DNA from: Hsuehochloa calcarea
Lineage: Eukaryota > Streptophyta > Magnoliopsida > Poales > Poaceae
DNA: 64,000 nt
Direction: 5' to 3'
Assembly: GCA_036346395.1 (NCBI GenBank)
Contig: CM070599.1
Location: 25,473,232 to 25,537,231, forward strand
Shown piece after piece: positions 11,116 through 23,544 of this stretch (within the stretch, counting starts at the first letter, position 1; each line of letters begins with the position of its first letter). Below the pieces are notes generated by a model. That model did not search any database and had not been told where the DNA came from. It saw only the letters and a list, made by a program, of their open reading frames with translations. A program made the translations under genes and the position numbers.

Positions 11116-12142
11116 CTGGTCTTGTTACTGCGCAAGGATGTCTCCTTTGGTCTTGTCCACTGCGCAAAGTTATCACGTTTGGTCTTGTCTCTGCACAAAG
11201 CAACCAACCATGTCTGGTCTTGTCATCTTCAAGCTAACTCATGGGTACACACTTTATTAGCCCCCTCGTCGTACAGTAACATGCCGCGCATTAAGCTAAA
11301 GGCATCGATATGCATTGGACAAACATGCATTGTACGAATGATTACACATAAGAACGCAAAAGTATTACAGGCATCACACATTAAGTGCAAAATTTAAGTA
11401 TCACATAACGAACAAAAGTACAGCCAGCGCAGGGGGACCCCCCTACTAGCCCCCCCCAACCGCACCCCCACCATCCCCTCTCGTGTCGCCACGACCCACT
11501 CTAGCCCCGCGTCCTACCGTACGGCCTCGCTTGGCTCCCCTCCTCTGCGCTGGATGTCGGGGCCTTGGCCTCTAGATGGAAAGACGGTCTGGAGGGCTAG
11601 TCTGACGGGGACCGAAAGGCGGAGGGGTGGAAAGAACTGCCGCCTATGTGGGTACTGGCGCATCAGCGAGCTGTGACCTAGAGAAAACTTCAGCGGGTGT
11701 GGGATGAGGTGTCGGGTCCTCGTCCACAAGGAAGTCGTGTGTGTCCGTGTCGCCTGGGGAGGCCCCTAATCCGTCATAGGGCAGAACACCTGCATTGCAA
11801 ATGTTGTTAGTTATAAAAAAGCGCGATGCGTGCTGACAAACAGAGACGTGATGTACCCTCGGCTAGCGTCATGGCGCGCGAGAAGGCGTTCGAAGGGAAG
11901 TACGGCGCGTCGTACGTGCCCTGCGTGTGCTACATGTGGAAGGCGAAGGAGTCCGGAGGATCGACGTACTACAATGTTGCCGGTGTACGGGGCTGTGCCC
12001 AGCCGGACTCTCCGGCCTCCTCAGGTCGCGACGATGTTAGACATGGCCTGGATGAGCCTCCCGCCTCGTCAGGGCATGCCGCACGTGGCCACACTAACCC
12101 TCCCGCCTGCTATGTTGCTGGATGGGACGGCCGGCGGACGTA

Positions 12143-12769
12143 CTAACTATCGACCAGTGTAAGCGTGTCAACCTCCGGGAGCCTGGTGCACGACAACAGG
12201 CCGACAACACGTGTGGCTTGAACAGCCACACGACGGAAAGCCTGGGCCGCCTCCTCGCGTGTGACCTCCACACCGTTGGTGATCCTCTAAAACAAGGAGC
12301 AGAATCCTCGCAATCTCAGCATTGATGCTCACCTGCAACGAAAACACGATATGGTGAAAACTGTAAGTGAGGATGCCACAAGCGAAGTTTTCGAAGTAGG
12401 ATGTAACGTCCTACGCGGTGCACGTCCCGCGAGATGCACAGGGTATGTGTTGGTCGGTGCTGGGATACGTGGTGCGGGCTGTTCGGCAGTAAGTACGAGC
12501 CTGGTATGTGTCTAAGGAGTGTACCAGCGAAGGTACTCGTCGTACACGCTGTGGTCTTAGGGGGTGTCCTCCTGCACACAGTCCTGTAGCGCGCACTCCC
12601 ACTACCCTACCCAGGTGTTCATCCTAACCCCGCAGTCCGTGCCATGGCGGACTCCCTTCCTACTATGCCTACAAGACGTAACATGTAGTTAGAAGTCGTG
12701 GGTACGAGACCACATCACAAACAGGGACAACTATGCCGATTACTCACGCCGGACTGGTACTAGAACCAC
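12143..12769 (-). pseudogene. MULE-A cargo: plant mobile domain (PMD) fragment
   Basis: The minus strand shows the C-terminal signature of grass PMD proteins: VYDEYLRWYTP, a stop, then TRLVLTAEQPAPRIPAPTNT. An intron acceptor (TTCGTTGCAG) follows, and a second exon carrying NGVEVTREEAAQAFRRVAVQ in a shifted frame. Another acceptor (CCTACGCAG, at 12770) marks the upstream edge. PMD proteins occur both as host silencing factors (the MAIN family in Arabidopsis) and inside MULE and gypsy elements, where their role is unclear. At least two in-frame stops and a frameshift make this a pseudogene. The N-terminal two thirds of the domain are not visible. The GC-rich stretch 11500-12140 may be its degraded tail. 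Confidence 0.6.
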
Positions 12770-13009
12770 CTGCGTAGGCCAAACTGGGGAAAAGTAGGAG
12801 TAAATTTAAATTGTAAACAAATAAATAAAATAGTACTAGGCTACCACGACAATACTTTGAAAAGTAATGAAAAGGGGATAGTACTACAACACTTACATAA
12901 ATATTACGTGCAATATACGATACATGTGCTACGACAGTACATACATGAAATAAAAATTGGGTAGTAGCAGAACAACTACATGAACAATGCAAAGTACAGA
13001 TGACAATAT

Positions 13010-13078
13010 ACACTGATTTGCAATTTTGGTCCCACTTTGCACACTCGAAGAAGTGGTACCGCAAACCATGTCGATGCC
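13010..13078 (-). pseudogene. GRF-like zinc-finger half after MULE-A transposase
   Basis: About 30 bp after the transposase end, in another frame, the minus strand reads RYHFFECAKWDQNCK preceded by a His/Arg-rich lead. This fits the middle of a GRF-type zinc finger (aromatic-rich, then Cys, then Cys). The upstream CxCG pair and the downstream FFxW part are not visible, so the call rests on ~20 residues. Its position copies that of the better-preserved GRF gene after the MULE-B transposase. Confidence 0.35.
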
Positions 13079-13084
13079 TACTCC

Positions 13085-15695
13085 TCAGCTAGTGCCTTGC
13101 ATCATCTGGCTGTGTGGCCCTCCTGGCCGCATGCGCTGTAGAATCTACCCAACGCCTCGGCTTACGCTTCATCCATATCATTGGTAATACGATGACTCTA
13201 TCGACGACCCTTGCCACCCTTCAGCATGTCAACATCCGGAATCCAGGTCCTGTTTGTAATATCCAAGGTAGCGAAGTTACCCACAACCCTGAACCCCCTA
13301 AGCTCACCACACCACATCTGTGCCACCCTCTCCTTCAAGAAGTACTCGAACATAAAGTTTGAAGGGTTCTTGTGCACAATCCCACATGTGTCTAGGACAT
13401 AAGAGCATGACTTATGTAACAGCTTCGTCTTGTTGCACGCATAGCTAAGTTCATTCACATGATCTCAAAGGCATACCTCGTGGGTGACAAGAGAATGAGT
13501 CGCCCCAAATCCGACTCTATCCCATAGGAGCACGTCGAAACGATGCTCCGTATTGCCCATCACGTACACCGTGTGTGACTGACCCTTCTCTGTCTTCGCC
13601 TGCATGTATGTCGTAATCTTCGAGCGGTACGGTGTTTGTGGGTTGGCGGCATGAAGTGCGGAATTTGCATGCCTCTCCCTGAAATACTCGATTGTGCTGT
13701 GCATAACACCTTCCACGATGGCGACGAGGGGCTGAGAACGAAGGCCCTAAGAACCCAGCTGTACACCTCCGCAAGGTTAGTGGTCATTATGTTGTACCTT
13801 GCTGGCTCGTCCATGCTGTGCAGCAGGGACCACTTTGTCGAATGGCTCAGTCTCGATCCAGTGGGAGAAGCACTCGATGTTCCTCAATGTCCTCCTCCTC
13901 AAACCAGTAGGTTTAGACTCGGTTCTTGGTTCCTCTCATCCACGTGTTTCTTACTGTGCTCATCCAACAGCACTCATAAGGCATCAATTTTGCACTGATG
14001 GTTCTGCATAGCCAACCTCTTGAATAGCTTCACTAACGGTTGCTTTGGGAACTTCTTGAAGAAGTTAGCCCCCAAGTGGCGAATGCACCATCTACTCCTC
14101 ATATCCAGCCAAGCTAACGGCTCCTCGGGGTCTTGCTAAATTTTTCTTATGGCCTTCAGCATCCTGCGTGGCGATCATGGATCATGCACACACCAGGACA
14201 AGCTCCAACAACTCCCACCCTCACATGTTGAAGGAACCACAACCAGCTGTCGTAATTCTCACCTTCGATGAATGCAATGGCCAACGATAGAATTTAATTG
14301 TTCTCGTCAACGCCAATGGTTGTAAGGATCTGCCCCTTGTATTTCTCGGTCAAAAAGGTCCCGTCAACTGAGATCACGGCAAGATATGCCTAAAAATCTC
14401 GATGCAGGCAACGAAGGCCCTATGCAATATCGCAAAACCTCACAGCTTTTTAGATGACTTGTCCTTCATAGCAGTGTACGTGCCTGGGTTTCTCTCCTGC
14501 AGCACTCGAAGCATACGAGGAAGGTTGTCGTACACCGCCTCAAAAGACCCGACCGTCTTTTCCAAGCCTTCTGCTTCGCACGCCATGCCTTCGTGTAGCT
14601 TATCTTGTACTTGAATTTCTTCTCAATAGCTACCATGATGTGCTTGGCCTCCACATCCTTCTTCTCCACTATCTCTCCATACATCAAATTATCTATGAAT
14701 GTCGACGTTAGGTTACGATGTCTTGGCAAAACACAGCTGAGCACGCAGGAGTGTGGCTCCACCTTTGAGACAATCTAGTGAGTCTCATACTTCGGTCTAT
14801 GTGCGTGCATTCGCCAAGGACAACCGACTTGCTCACACTTGACGGTGTACTACTCCTGGCTAGATTTGACGACCCAAAATGTCCGTTGTATGGACATAGC
14901 CACAGCTTAATGGCATCCTACAAAGATGTCTTATCAGCAAACATTGAGTGCAACCAAGCCTCTGTGGCATGCTACTCCCACGGTGATTCATGCTCGTCAT
15001 GCGTAGCTACACCCTCAGCGTCAAACCTGTTCCATTCATGGGGGATGAGAGCTTCGTCCTCATCGAATCGCCATCATCGTCCTCTGTCTGACTTCCTCTT
15101 GACCAAGGTCATCCGGTCATCGCTCTCCATTTGACACACTATGTACTCCCTATGCTCTCCTTATCAGCCTGTCTTGTAGACTCACCATGTGGTACCGATC
15201 TACCTCTCCTGTATCAACCGCATCAGCCTCATCACGAGCAACATCCTCTGAACCCTTCGTAACACCGGCCTCTGGGTCCTCTTCTTCACCAACATGCTGG
15301 GCACCCAAACTGCTCCCACCACCCGGATGATATCCGTCGGCAGGGCCCTGTATAGCTTCTTTTGGGCATGCTTGCACAAGCAGCACACACTCATATCCAT
15401 GGCGCCGACAACCTTCTATAAAGCCCTTCCAAACAGCCATGTGCATCAGTCTTCTCAACTCCCATCTAATGTCCGTGGGAGACCAACTCCAAAGCCCTTA
15501 TATGATGACACTGCACACCTTAGGGTCCAAGGAGAAGCTGCGGGTGAGCTAGTACATCACATCTGCGATTCGTGCATTCTCGCCGTCCGGGTGTATCAGA
15601 GTAGCTTGCGAAAAACTGCTCAAGTCAACACCGTACGGACCGTCACGAACGGTGCCATCACTGTAATGCACTTTCAATGTAGTGGGTACAAGCAT
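13085..15695 (-). pseudogene. MULE-A transposase (MURA-like) pseudogene
   Basis: A nearly full-length Mutator-type DDE transposase, minus strand, with many stops and frameshifts. Order seen: N-terminal KVHYSDGTVRDGPYGVDLSS (start ATG at 15695, after a possible acceptor TTTACAG); a CGYECVLL-type segment near 15390; the FAR1/MULE-style region near 14900; MYGEIVEKKDVEAK..KAWRAKQKA (14690-14560); first catalytic Asp in SVDGTFL (14363-14365); AFIEGENYDSWLWFLQ; a degraded second Asp region (CMIHDR); YNIMTTNLAEVYSWVLR (13800); a decayed SWIM finger (ACNKTKLLHKSCSYVL, its His replaced by Tyr, 13440-13390); and a zinc knuckle ACGQEGHTAR near 13120. Family members excise and insert the element through its terminal repeats. 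Loss of SWIM and catalytic residues shows long decay. Confidence 0.88.
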
Positions 15696-16499
15696 GAATG
15701 ATGTATGTCTGTAAATATTTCCAATATTGCAACTAGTTAGATCGCAACACACGATATGCAAGTTCTGCTGCATTGTAATTTACATTTGTACAGCCCTTCG
15801 GTAATCGTGAACTACTACACTACAACATGGTCAAGGCGGCATTCATTCCTTAAGGCAGATGCTACAATGAACGTGCAGTACACTATTCCGATTCAACTCA
15901 AAACGAGCTATTACATACCAGACATTATTCGATTCTAACGCTAACTTGCAATCCGAAATGCTACAAGTGATGTTCCAGTCTTCTACAGGGCTATACCAAC
16001 TACATAAGTCAATTAGTCCATACTAATTAACATATACTAATTATTCCATACAAATATTGCACCCTCCTCATGCACTCGGCCAGAGTACCCACGGCCAGAG
16101 TACCCACTACTACTTACCAACTTTCTAATTATTCACCAAACAATAGTCAGTCACGCATGCACCGACACAACTATAATACTTCTCACAAACAGCACTACTT
16201 CTCCCTCACATACTACTTTTTTCTGTAACTAAAGTTTTCTCTCGTGCTACTTACATATAAATTAATAACATTCTGATTTTCTATTTTTTATCTAACTAAA
16301 ATTTTCTACGGGTGCTATTTATACTACTATTTTAACACTACAAAACTACAAAAATACACTACAAGATAAAAAAAAATACCTCACAGACAAATTTTTCCTA
16401 CCCTTCTTCTCCCTCTCCTCTTCTTCTTCTCCCTCTTCCCTTTTCTTTCCTCTCCTCCCCTCTCTTTCTTTCTTGCGGTTGTCGCTCGGCCGGAGGCCG

Positions 16500-16781
16500 A
16501 GTCACGCGCCCTTTATATAAGTTATTCAGTCGCCCAGCCGTTCGGCGACTGAGGCTTCTGTCAACTAACCGTTCAGCGATAACACCTATCCCCGAATAGT
16601 TAGGCGACTGCATTGATGTTGCCGAATGGTTGGCCAATCGTATTAATATCGTTTGACCGTTGGGCGACTGGATCCAGCCGAACCCAGTCGCCCAATGGTT
16701 CAACGACAGAGGGATAATCTTGTTAAAAAAAAGGTATAATTTTGTAATTTTGAATAAAAATGGTTTATTTTTAAAAAAATC
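16500..16781 (-). repeat. MULE-A right terminal inverted repeat
   Basis: Reverse complement pairs with 9236-9445. It holds at least five degenerate GTCGCC/AACGGTT-type modules and the TATA box that would drive the minus-strand transposase. In MULEs the terminal repeats serve both as transposase binding sites and as promoter. Confidence 0.75.
16513..16520 (-). promoter_or_regulatory. TATA box in MULE-A right TIR
   Basis: Minus-strand TTATATAAAG, about 0.8 kb upstream of the first recognisable transposase codon. Position inside the terminal repeat and orientation toward the transposase fit a MULE promoter. Confidence 0.5.
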
Positions 16782-16790
16782 AGAAATTAT
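16782..16790. repeat. Target-site duplication of MULE-A, right copy
   Basis: AGAAATTAT, one mismatch from AGAAATTAG at 9227-9235. Confidence 0.65.
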
Positions 16791-17815
16791 ACTGAATTTT
16801 TTTTAAATGATAGATGTTTAGCAGTTCTGTTCTTCTTTTTTCACCCTATCCAGAATCCTGATATACGTTATGGCCCAATCCATACAAAAATCAGGGCCCG
16901 TTGGGTTGTTTTGGGCCATGACTTGTTTCGCGAAAGCGTACATGAAAAGAGGGATACTCATACGATTTGTACTCAAGGCCGTCATGTCGTCTCATGTAGT
17001 CTTCAGGTTCTCCTATTCTTACACGTAGGCTGATGCACGGAGATAGGCCAGGAATCTGCAAGCATTGCTGCGGATATCTCACAGCCGTGAGAATATCTAA
17101 AAACTCCATTAGCTAGCTAGTCTCGATCCGTATGGAGTCCAAATACAATGCTCAAACAGCCGGCCTCGCTACTAATCTTCTTTTTTCCAATCAGTTCAAC
17201 AGCAGCAAATCATTGCCGTTTTCTCCATTGATCCCATGGGAATATTATCTTATGTGGTGTTTGGCTTAATTGACGAGAATTAGGTACGTATCAGCTGTGT
17301 CAAGGGTGGCCCGGTTCATGCATCCATGGTTCCACACGTACCTGGCGCTCACAAGAAATAATTAATGATGCTCAATCATCGGACGTAGACAAGATGATCT
17401 CTTGGTCTCTGACAGCTACGCTTCAACTCGACCCTTACATGCATGATGCGCTCACGTCCACAATCCAAATTAGCAGCAGCAAATGCAAACCTAAAATTGT
17501 TGATTTGTGCCCGAATTTTGATTATAAAGATGGAAGGACAGTTTGAGGGAGTGTAGACCAGCGGATTTGTTTCTGAATTCGTCCTGGAGTCATTTTGTAC
17601 CTCTTGTGTATATTATATGTAGCCGCACAGGATAAGAGAGATGCCGCACTGTAAATGTTTCTTGCTTTGTAGTTCTCCTCGTATAGTTTGATCATCCTTC
17701 GTTCATGGTTTTATTTGTTCCCGATTTGGGTTTTGCACTCTATTGTTGTTTAATTATATTTATATATTCATTATTTCTCACTGCCATCGTCACTAGACCT
17801 GTCTAGCTGCATCTG
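16791..17815. other. Intergenic, nothing recognised
   Basis: No ORF with a known motif, no paired repeats and no RNA gene that I can see. The 72-aa ORF at 16891-17109 (-) has no features to support it. Confidence 0.4.
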
Positions 17816-17901
17816 TACACTTAGAGTGTGTTTGGTTGCCTGTATGCCCTTAATCTGCCCTGTATAGGTACACTTAGAGTGTGTTTGGTTGCCTGTATGC
17901 C
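17816..17901. repeat. Short direct duplication, GTGTGTTTGGTTGCCTG type
   Basis: A 33-bp unit beginning TACACTTAGAGTGTGTTTGG occurs at 17816-17848 and again at 17869-17901, offset 53 bp. The 'gtgtgtttggttgcctg' phrase is common at the edges of grass DNA transposons and MITEs, and a third relaxed form occurs near 17970. The following 18000-18490 is GC-rich and may belong to the same element, but no second terminus or transposase was found. Confidence 0.45.
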
Positions 17902-18974
17902 ATTAACCTGGTATGTATATGTCATCCAGGCTGAACCTAACCAGGCTGAGTGGATGGATAGTGGGTTATTTGGTTGCCTGCTTTTGTTGGGCCAGACTGT
18001 GCTGAGATATTATTTGGTTGGTTGCATCAGGAGAGTGGAAAGCGTCGCAGAGAGCCCGGTCCGCCGACTCCTCCATCGCCTACGCCGCGTCCGCCTTCTG
18101 CTTCCTCCCCACCATACCTGCTCTCCAATCCACCTCCCCGTGACTCCCAGCCCTGCCGATCCGATCGAGTCCGGTCGGATTCAAGATCCAAACCCTAGGA
18201 TTCGGGATGGACATGAGGAATCAATCCACGCGATGAAGACAACGACGAGGGCACGGAGCGTCGAGCGCCCCCGGTTGCTGAGTTGGTCCGCTCCCCCGTC
18301 GCTCTACACCAACAGGAGGTGGAGTACGGGAACTACGACGAGGATGTCCACGAGGAGGGTGGCCAGATTCGTGACTGCATAGCTTGTGCATTCTGCGTTG
18401 CACGCGCGCGACCGTGTGCCTCAGGCCTAGCTCAGGAGCGAAGATCGATTGGACCGTTGCTCTCGGCCTGGCTCACGAGCAGATCTAGTTAAATGGGCGG
18501 CTCGGCCTGGTACGACATGATCAGGCACGATTCATTTAAGCACGGTCTATTTTGGTCCGACTATTAGATAGATCATGCCGAGCCGGCCCACGTGCCAGGG
18601 AGCTGGCACATGCACGACCCGTTAGAGTTTCGTAGCGGGCTAGGTTGGCACGAGCACGTTTGGCCTATCGGGCCAAGTTTGACCCGTCAGAACAAAAAAA
18701 AATCCAAAAGCAGGAAAATATGTAGAATTCAGAAGTAGACATGAAAATTGGAAGAAAAAAAATTTGAGACAATTGTATTGAAAATGTAATAAAGATTTTT
18801 ATTAATGTCCAACCGACTGGTTCGTTAAAACTTTCGCCAAGTAAAAACTCAAATTGAGAAAACCTTGGTAAAGGAAAAAAGAGTACAACCTATAGCTCAA
18901 CATTTCTGCATGCATGATACATCATTGTTCTATGTGTCGATGTCATTATCTAAGAACATATTTTTTTACACCTC

Positions 18975-21021
18975 CTACAATACTGGATTTTCCATAGAGT
19001 GTTGTGTTCGTAAATCAGTTTGTTCCCAGTCCTTCGCAGATAGAAGTATCTCCACCATCTCACTTGTGAGATTTGTTCTTCTCTCCTCCAATATTCTTTC
19101 AGAAAATTGAAAGCAGACTCGGAGAAAACCGTCGAGAAAGTAACAGTTAATACATCACGTGCAAGTATGGATAGCACGGGATATGTTGACCTATGTGCTT
19201 GCCACTATTGCAAGATTTCGAAGTCTTCTGAGTTGAAATCCACCGTATCGTTGTCTAGATAGGTGGATAGTTCACCGCTCCTTGTGGTTCTTGGCTGAGC
19301 AAGCTGCAGTGTAGAAGTACTAGAAGAAGAATATCTGTTCCTGGAGGAAGAGACACCGAAGATCTTGCCCCACATATTTGTCTTGCTACTTGAGGCGGGA
19401 GCTATTGGAGGTCGTTGCGAGCGGACTCCTCGGAACTTATTTTTATATTTTTGGTAAACCTCGTATAACCGAGAATGAACTTCTGCAAAATAGTCAGTAT
19501 AGTCTAGCCCTGTAGCATCACTGAGAAGTTCAAGTACACTACCAAATGCATCAAGTATACCCCTAGGATCTAAAAGAAATGCAAATGCATATAGGTAAGG
19601 GATTTCTATCCAATATTTAAGGTATTTAGATTTCATAGAAATAATAGAATCGCGTAAAACTATGTTATTTTCATATATTTTCAATTGAGTAGCAATCTGT
19701 AAAACAGTATACGCGATTATAGGAGATGTTGGATAGTACACAGCAGACAAAGCAACAGTGCCTCATAATTTTTTTTTCTAAAAACCCTAGTATCTTCTCA
19801 GCAACGAACCAATATTGCTTAGTTAATAGTATACTACCGTCAGCACTCTGCTAGTGTGTTTGAATACAAACAGAAAAAGTACTTTTGTAAGGTAAAAGAC
19901 TCTTAAGCATGAGTTAAGTAGAGTTCCACCTTACCTCCATATCCAAACCGAACTTTCTTGGACGTACACCCATCGCCCTGCTGAAGTTCTTATATTGTGC
20001 TATCTTACGTTAGAATTATTCAAGAAAGAAATTGTATCACGAAAAACTTTAATATACGAACTCAACCTCTTCAAACCACATTTGACTATAAGATTGATAA
20101 TATGACAAGCGCATTGTTGATGTAGCAAGAAGGAATCGACGTATGTACACAACACTGGAGTAAGAATGTCCATAGCCCTAGAGTTTGAAGAGGTGTTTTC
20201 TAAAGTAATTGAGAATATTTTGTCTGTAAGACCAAAGTTTCCATGACTTTGATAATACAGTTCACAATATTCTTACCTGTGTGCTACATCAATTAATTTC
20301 AAACATGTAATCCTTTTCTCTATTACCCAATCATCATTCACATAATGCGCAATCACACTAAGGTAATCCTTCCTAGCCTGACCACTCCATATGTCCGTCA
20401 GGGCCACCGAAAATATGCACGTAGTAAATATATCCTTTATTTTATTACGACGTTCATTGTAGTATTTTATTAATCCCCAGTTGTTGTCTATCTAGAAGCA
20501 GAAGAAAATCTAAGATTATGCAAAGCCATAATGTAATTTTGGAAAGAAGCAGACTCGCCAAAGCCTAACGGTAAATCATCGAAAGCAATTTAACGATAGA
20601 GAGATTGGCAGGCTACCTAAGAATCGTAGTCCCAGCTACGTACCGTACCATCGGAGTTGTATTGCAGCTGTATCTGCCTCATCACCAATCTTTGCTTCAC
20701 CTTACATTTTGTATCATGTCTTTGCAAGTGCCTCATTCCACCTGTAGACTTTGCATATAATTCATTGTGACTAATTTTACAAATAGCATATGGTACCTCA
20801 TTTTTCGTTGCGTCTTGCTTATTTGTCCTATAGAATTTCTCCCACACTCCCAATGTAGACGGCCTCGACCTCTTTGCTCTGGTTGCCGTGGAGCCAAATG
20901 ATGGAACTTCCGGTGAAACCTTCGGTTGGCTTGCGGCAGCCGCTGCCGCCTCCATGGACGCAATTTCCTCTGTTGAAAGTCCATAATCACAAAGAGAAAA
21001 GTTGTCATAAGGACTGTCCAT
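18975..21021 (-). pseudogene. hAT transposase pseudogene (RICESLEEPER-like)
   Basis: Minus strand, N- to C-terminus: a BED zinc finger (GVWEKFYR..., AICKISHNELYAKSTGGMRH, LQRHDTKC) in an intact 134-codon piece starting at 21021; the hAT core with TDIWSGQARKDYLSVIAHYV and CHIINLIVKCGLKRL; the KYWIEIPYLYAFAFLLDPRG segment in an open piece at 19205-19750; and the C-terminal dimerisation motif (LARDVLTVTFSTVFSESAF, then a frameshift, ERILEERRTNLTSEMVEILL) ending at 18975. One BED cysteine is replaced by Ile-Ser (CKIS). Several frameshifts and stops lie between 19750 and 20610. RICESLEEPER-type proteins can be domesticated, but this copy is plainly dead. GGCCCG/GGCACG-rich subterminal sequence at about 18500-18690 and 21400-21960 may be the element's ends. 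Confidence 0.85.
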
Positions 21022-22777
21022 AACGAAAATTGCAAAATCAAAATTAACACTATTAATACTTTCATCTTAGCATAACAAACACTAACAATAAAAGTATGCA
21101 CAAAATAGTATTGTACCTCTTTCGCTGACTTGCTATCGAAAATTGAATTTTCTAAATTTTAGCACAATTTTTTTGAATTTTGTCAAATTAGCTCAACACG
21201 AATTTGATTTTGCACAATAGAATTTCAAAGAGAGAATGGAGAATGAAGGGCGATGAATGAGGAGGGGGGGTATGGTGGCTATTTATAGAAAAAAATTTAA
21301 TGATTTTTTGATTTTTTTTTTCTATTTTTAAAGACCCTAACGGTCAAAAATAGTTAAAACGGCTAAAATAGTCCAATGATCAGAATTTTTTGGGACATAC
21401 CGTGCTGGGTATGGCCCACTAGCACGCCTGACCCGGCCGCCCCCCGCCTTGACCTACCCGCCGCCCCGTCCCTTCTTCTCCCCTGCCTCGCCCAAGACGT
21501 GCCATGGCGATCTTTGCCGCATAAAGATCGCCTCCTCACCGCCCGCCGCCGCCTCCTCGCCTCCTCGTCCGCAACGCCGACGTCGAGCCGCCTCCTCGTC
21601 TCGTCCGCACCGCCGCACTACCGGCACCGAGCCGCCTTCTTGTCTCCCCAGCCCTCTCTCTTCTCTCTCTGCTCCAGCCTCCTCCCGCGCTACCGACCGT
21701 TCTTCCTCTCCTCCTCCTCCGGGCTCCCGCGCTTCCCCCGCCCTTCTTCCTCCTCGCCAGCGTGGCGCTGCTGCCCGCCGCCACTGCCGCCGTGGCCGCG
21801 TTGACTCTCTGGGCCAATCGGGCCGTGCCGTGCCTGCCTGGGATAGTGCTGGGCCTAGCATGGCCCGACACTGTTCGTGTCGTGCTGGACCGACCCACTG
21901 TGCCGAGGTGATAGCTCAAGCATGGTACAAGCTCTCGTGCTGGTCTGACACGACCTACAAACAGTGTGAGTCGTGATGTGACTGAGCTAAACCTACAATA
22001 TAGTGCCTCAAACCTACAATATAGTGCCTCAAACCGACCTGATAGACCCAGCTTACTTGACCAGCACTACTCACGAGGCAATCTTGCATCGCTCCGGAAG
22101 GGCCCAACGTGCAACGTGCAGGTAACCAAGCACTGTTTCCTGTATCTCCATACGCGGGCGTTAGTTCCACCCACCTTGCGCGGGCTGCGACTGTTGATGC
22201 ACATGCGCCTCTCGCTGTTGCATGTGATGGGAAATGTGATCTCTGCAGCTGCACTGCAACTGGCAACTGTGCTGCCACAGCTCCCATACTTGCATATCAT
22301 TCGTGCAAACAGTACAGTCTTGCTCTTTGTTCTATTTAGGTTGCATGTTTTCTACTGCATATCTCCATACTTGCATATCATACTTAGGTTGCATGTTTTC
22401 TACTGCAGGTAGAAACCGGTCGACTCAGTTAAGTGGAACGGCTTGGCTCGTTAGAGACGATCTGAAAGCCATCGCAACAAGGACCAATTAACAAGGCTTT
22501 TATTGGCGCGTGCATGCAAGGATCCCTTGGACTTTGGAACAGGACAAGCGAAAGCGTACGCATGGAGCTGTATTGCGTGGCCAGATGCATCATGTGCCCG
22601 GCCCTGCCAGTTGTGGACGGTATTTGATTCCATTGTTGGAGAGAGAGAGAGAGAGCTCTGTACGGTCAAGCAGACCAACCAGGGGGCGGCCAGTTTGTTA
22701 ATCGGTCTATCACGATCACACATGCGATGGCCACATGCAGCAGCATCAACCACACTGTACAGTGTACACCAGAAGAA
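21022..22777. other. hAT flank and intergenic DNA with small duplications
   Basis: 21022-21380 is AT-rich leader upstream of the hAT BED exon. 21400-21960 is GC-rich with GGGCCGTGCC-type words typical of hAT subterminal regions; the overlapping Pro/Ser/Arg-rich ORFs there are compositional. Two small tandem duplications occur: a 21-bp unit around 21990-22034 and a ~24-bp unit (TTAGGTTGCATG...) at 22336-22359 and 22384-22407. A (GA) run lies at 22640-22656. No gene is supported. Confidence 0.45.
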
Positions 22778-22786
22778 TACTACCAG
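22778..22786. repeat. Flanking 9-mer of MULE-B, copied with the duplication
   Basis: TACTACCAG stands immediately before the left end of the first copy and again (24697-24705) before the second copy. It is the likely target-site sequence of MULE-B, carried along when the left part of the element was duplicated. The right flank (CACACCCAG after 30558) matches at only 6 of 9 positions. Confidence 0.5.
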
Positions 22787-23302
22787 TGTTACGTGATTTT
22801 TTTTGGGCGTATACAGCAAGTTTTGGAGTGTTATTTACAGTATTGATTACACTGACGTTGTATTTATAAATTTAGCATCGTTACTGTACGGCACAGCCAC
22901 CGTACGGTAACACCGCCACCGCCGCCACGTGCCCCTCCCCGTTGCTGCACGGTTCGTGCGGCAACGCTCCACACACCACCACGTGTCATCGGTTAGGGTG
23001 TCGTTGGGTTTAGATAGTGAAATTCGGATTTTGCTCGCTTGTATGAATTTTTAAATATAGCCGAATTCCAAAAATAACAAAAAATTATGTGGAGCCTTTC
23101 TAGTGTACTTGCTTGTGTAAATTTTTATAATTTAATTCCTTCATAATTTTTCACGCAATTTCAACGAATTTGTGTGCCACCATCCTAAATTACCTCTTGA
23201 CATATGTCGCCCTCCCCGCCGTTGCCACATAGCCACTATGCCAACATTTATGGAATGCTCCAAGCACCAATTCCACCTCCATTTCCTCTTCCTTCACATG
23301 GC

Positions 23303-23310
23303 TATAAATA
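23303..23310 (+). promoter_or_regulatory. TATA box, MULE-B copy 1
   Basis: TATAAATA in a CATGGCTATAAATACCGA context about 0.68 kb upstream of the transposase start. The identical box recurs in copy 2. Confidence 0.5.
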
Positions 23311-23544
23311 CCGAACTCTCGCAGTCACTCTTCGCTCATCTCAATTGTGTTTTAGTTCTCGTTCTGACGCTCGTCGCTGAGAACTCAAAAAACGTAACAT
23401 AATTAATTTTATTAGGAGATTAAGTTTTTTTTGTTGCTTCTCATCACTCGGCCTTTTTTTATTGCTTTCCCCCGAAGGACAGGTAATTTATGGGATGCTT
23501 TTGCCATTATTACCATAGTCATAAATAAGCAGTCTTGGTCAGCT

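Larger units (their letters stand above)
9236..16781 (-). mobile_element. MULE-A: complete Mutator-like element with cargo
   Basis: The two ends are inverted copies: about 9236-9445 on the left and 16500-16781 on the right. Both start with a poly-T/A edge, then TTTTTATTCAAAATTA, then repeated 'gtcgcc...aacggtt' modules. A 9-bp flanking duplication fits Mutator insertion. The coding strand is minus: TATA box in the right inverted repeat, then a transposase pseudogene (13085-15695), a GRF-like half, a plant mobile domain fragment (12143-12769), an imperfect tandem repeat, and a coiled coil/GRF-like remnant (9958-10715). The length (7.5 kb) is large for a simple MULE but usual for one carrying extra genes. 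All coding parts are broken, so the element can no longer move itself. Confidence 0.85.

Noticed and set aside
21376..21976. 142-175-codon ORFs in GC-rich block
   Set aside because: Repetitive Pro/Ser/Arg coding in several frames, lying in hAT-like subterminal DNA with GGGCCGTGCC words.
22503..22796. 97-codon plus ORF just left of MULE-B
   Set aside because: No motif; overlaps the flanking 9-mer and start of the terminal repeat, and the opposite strand is equally open.
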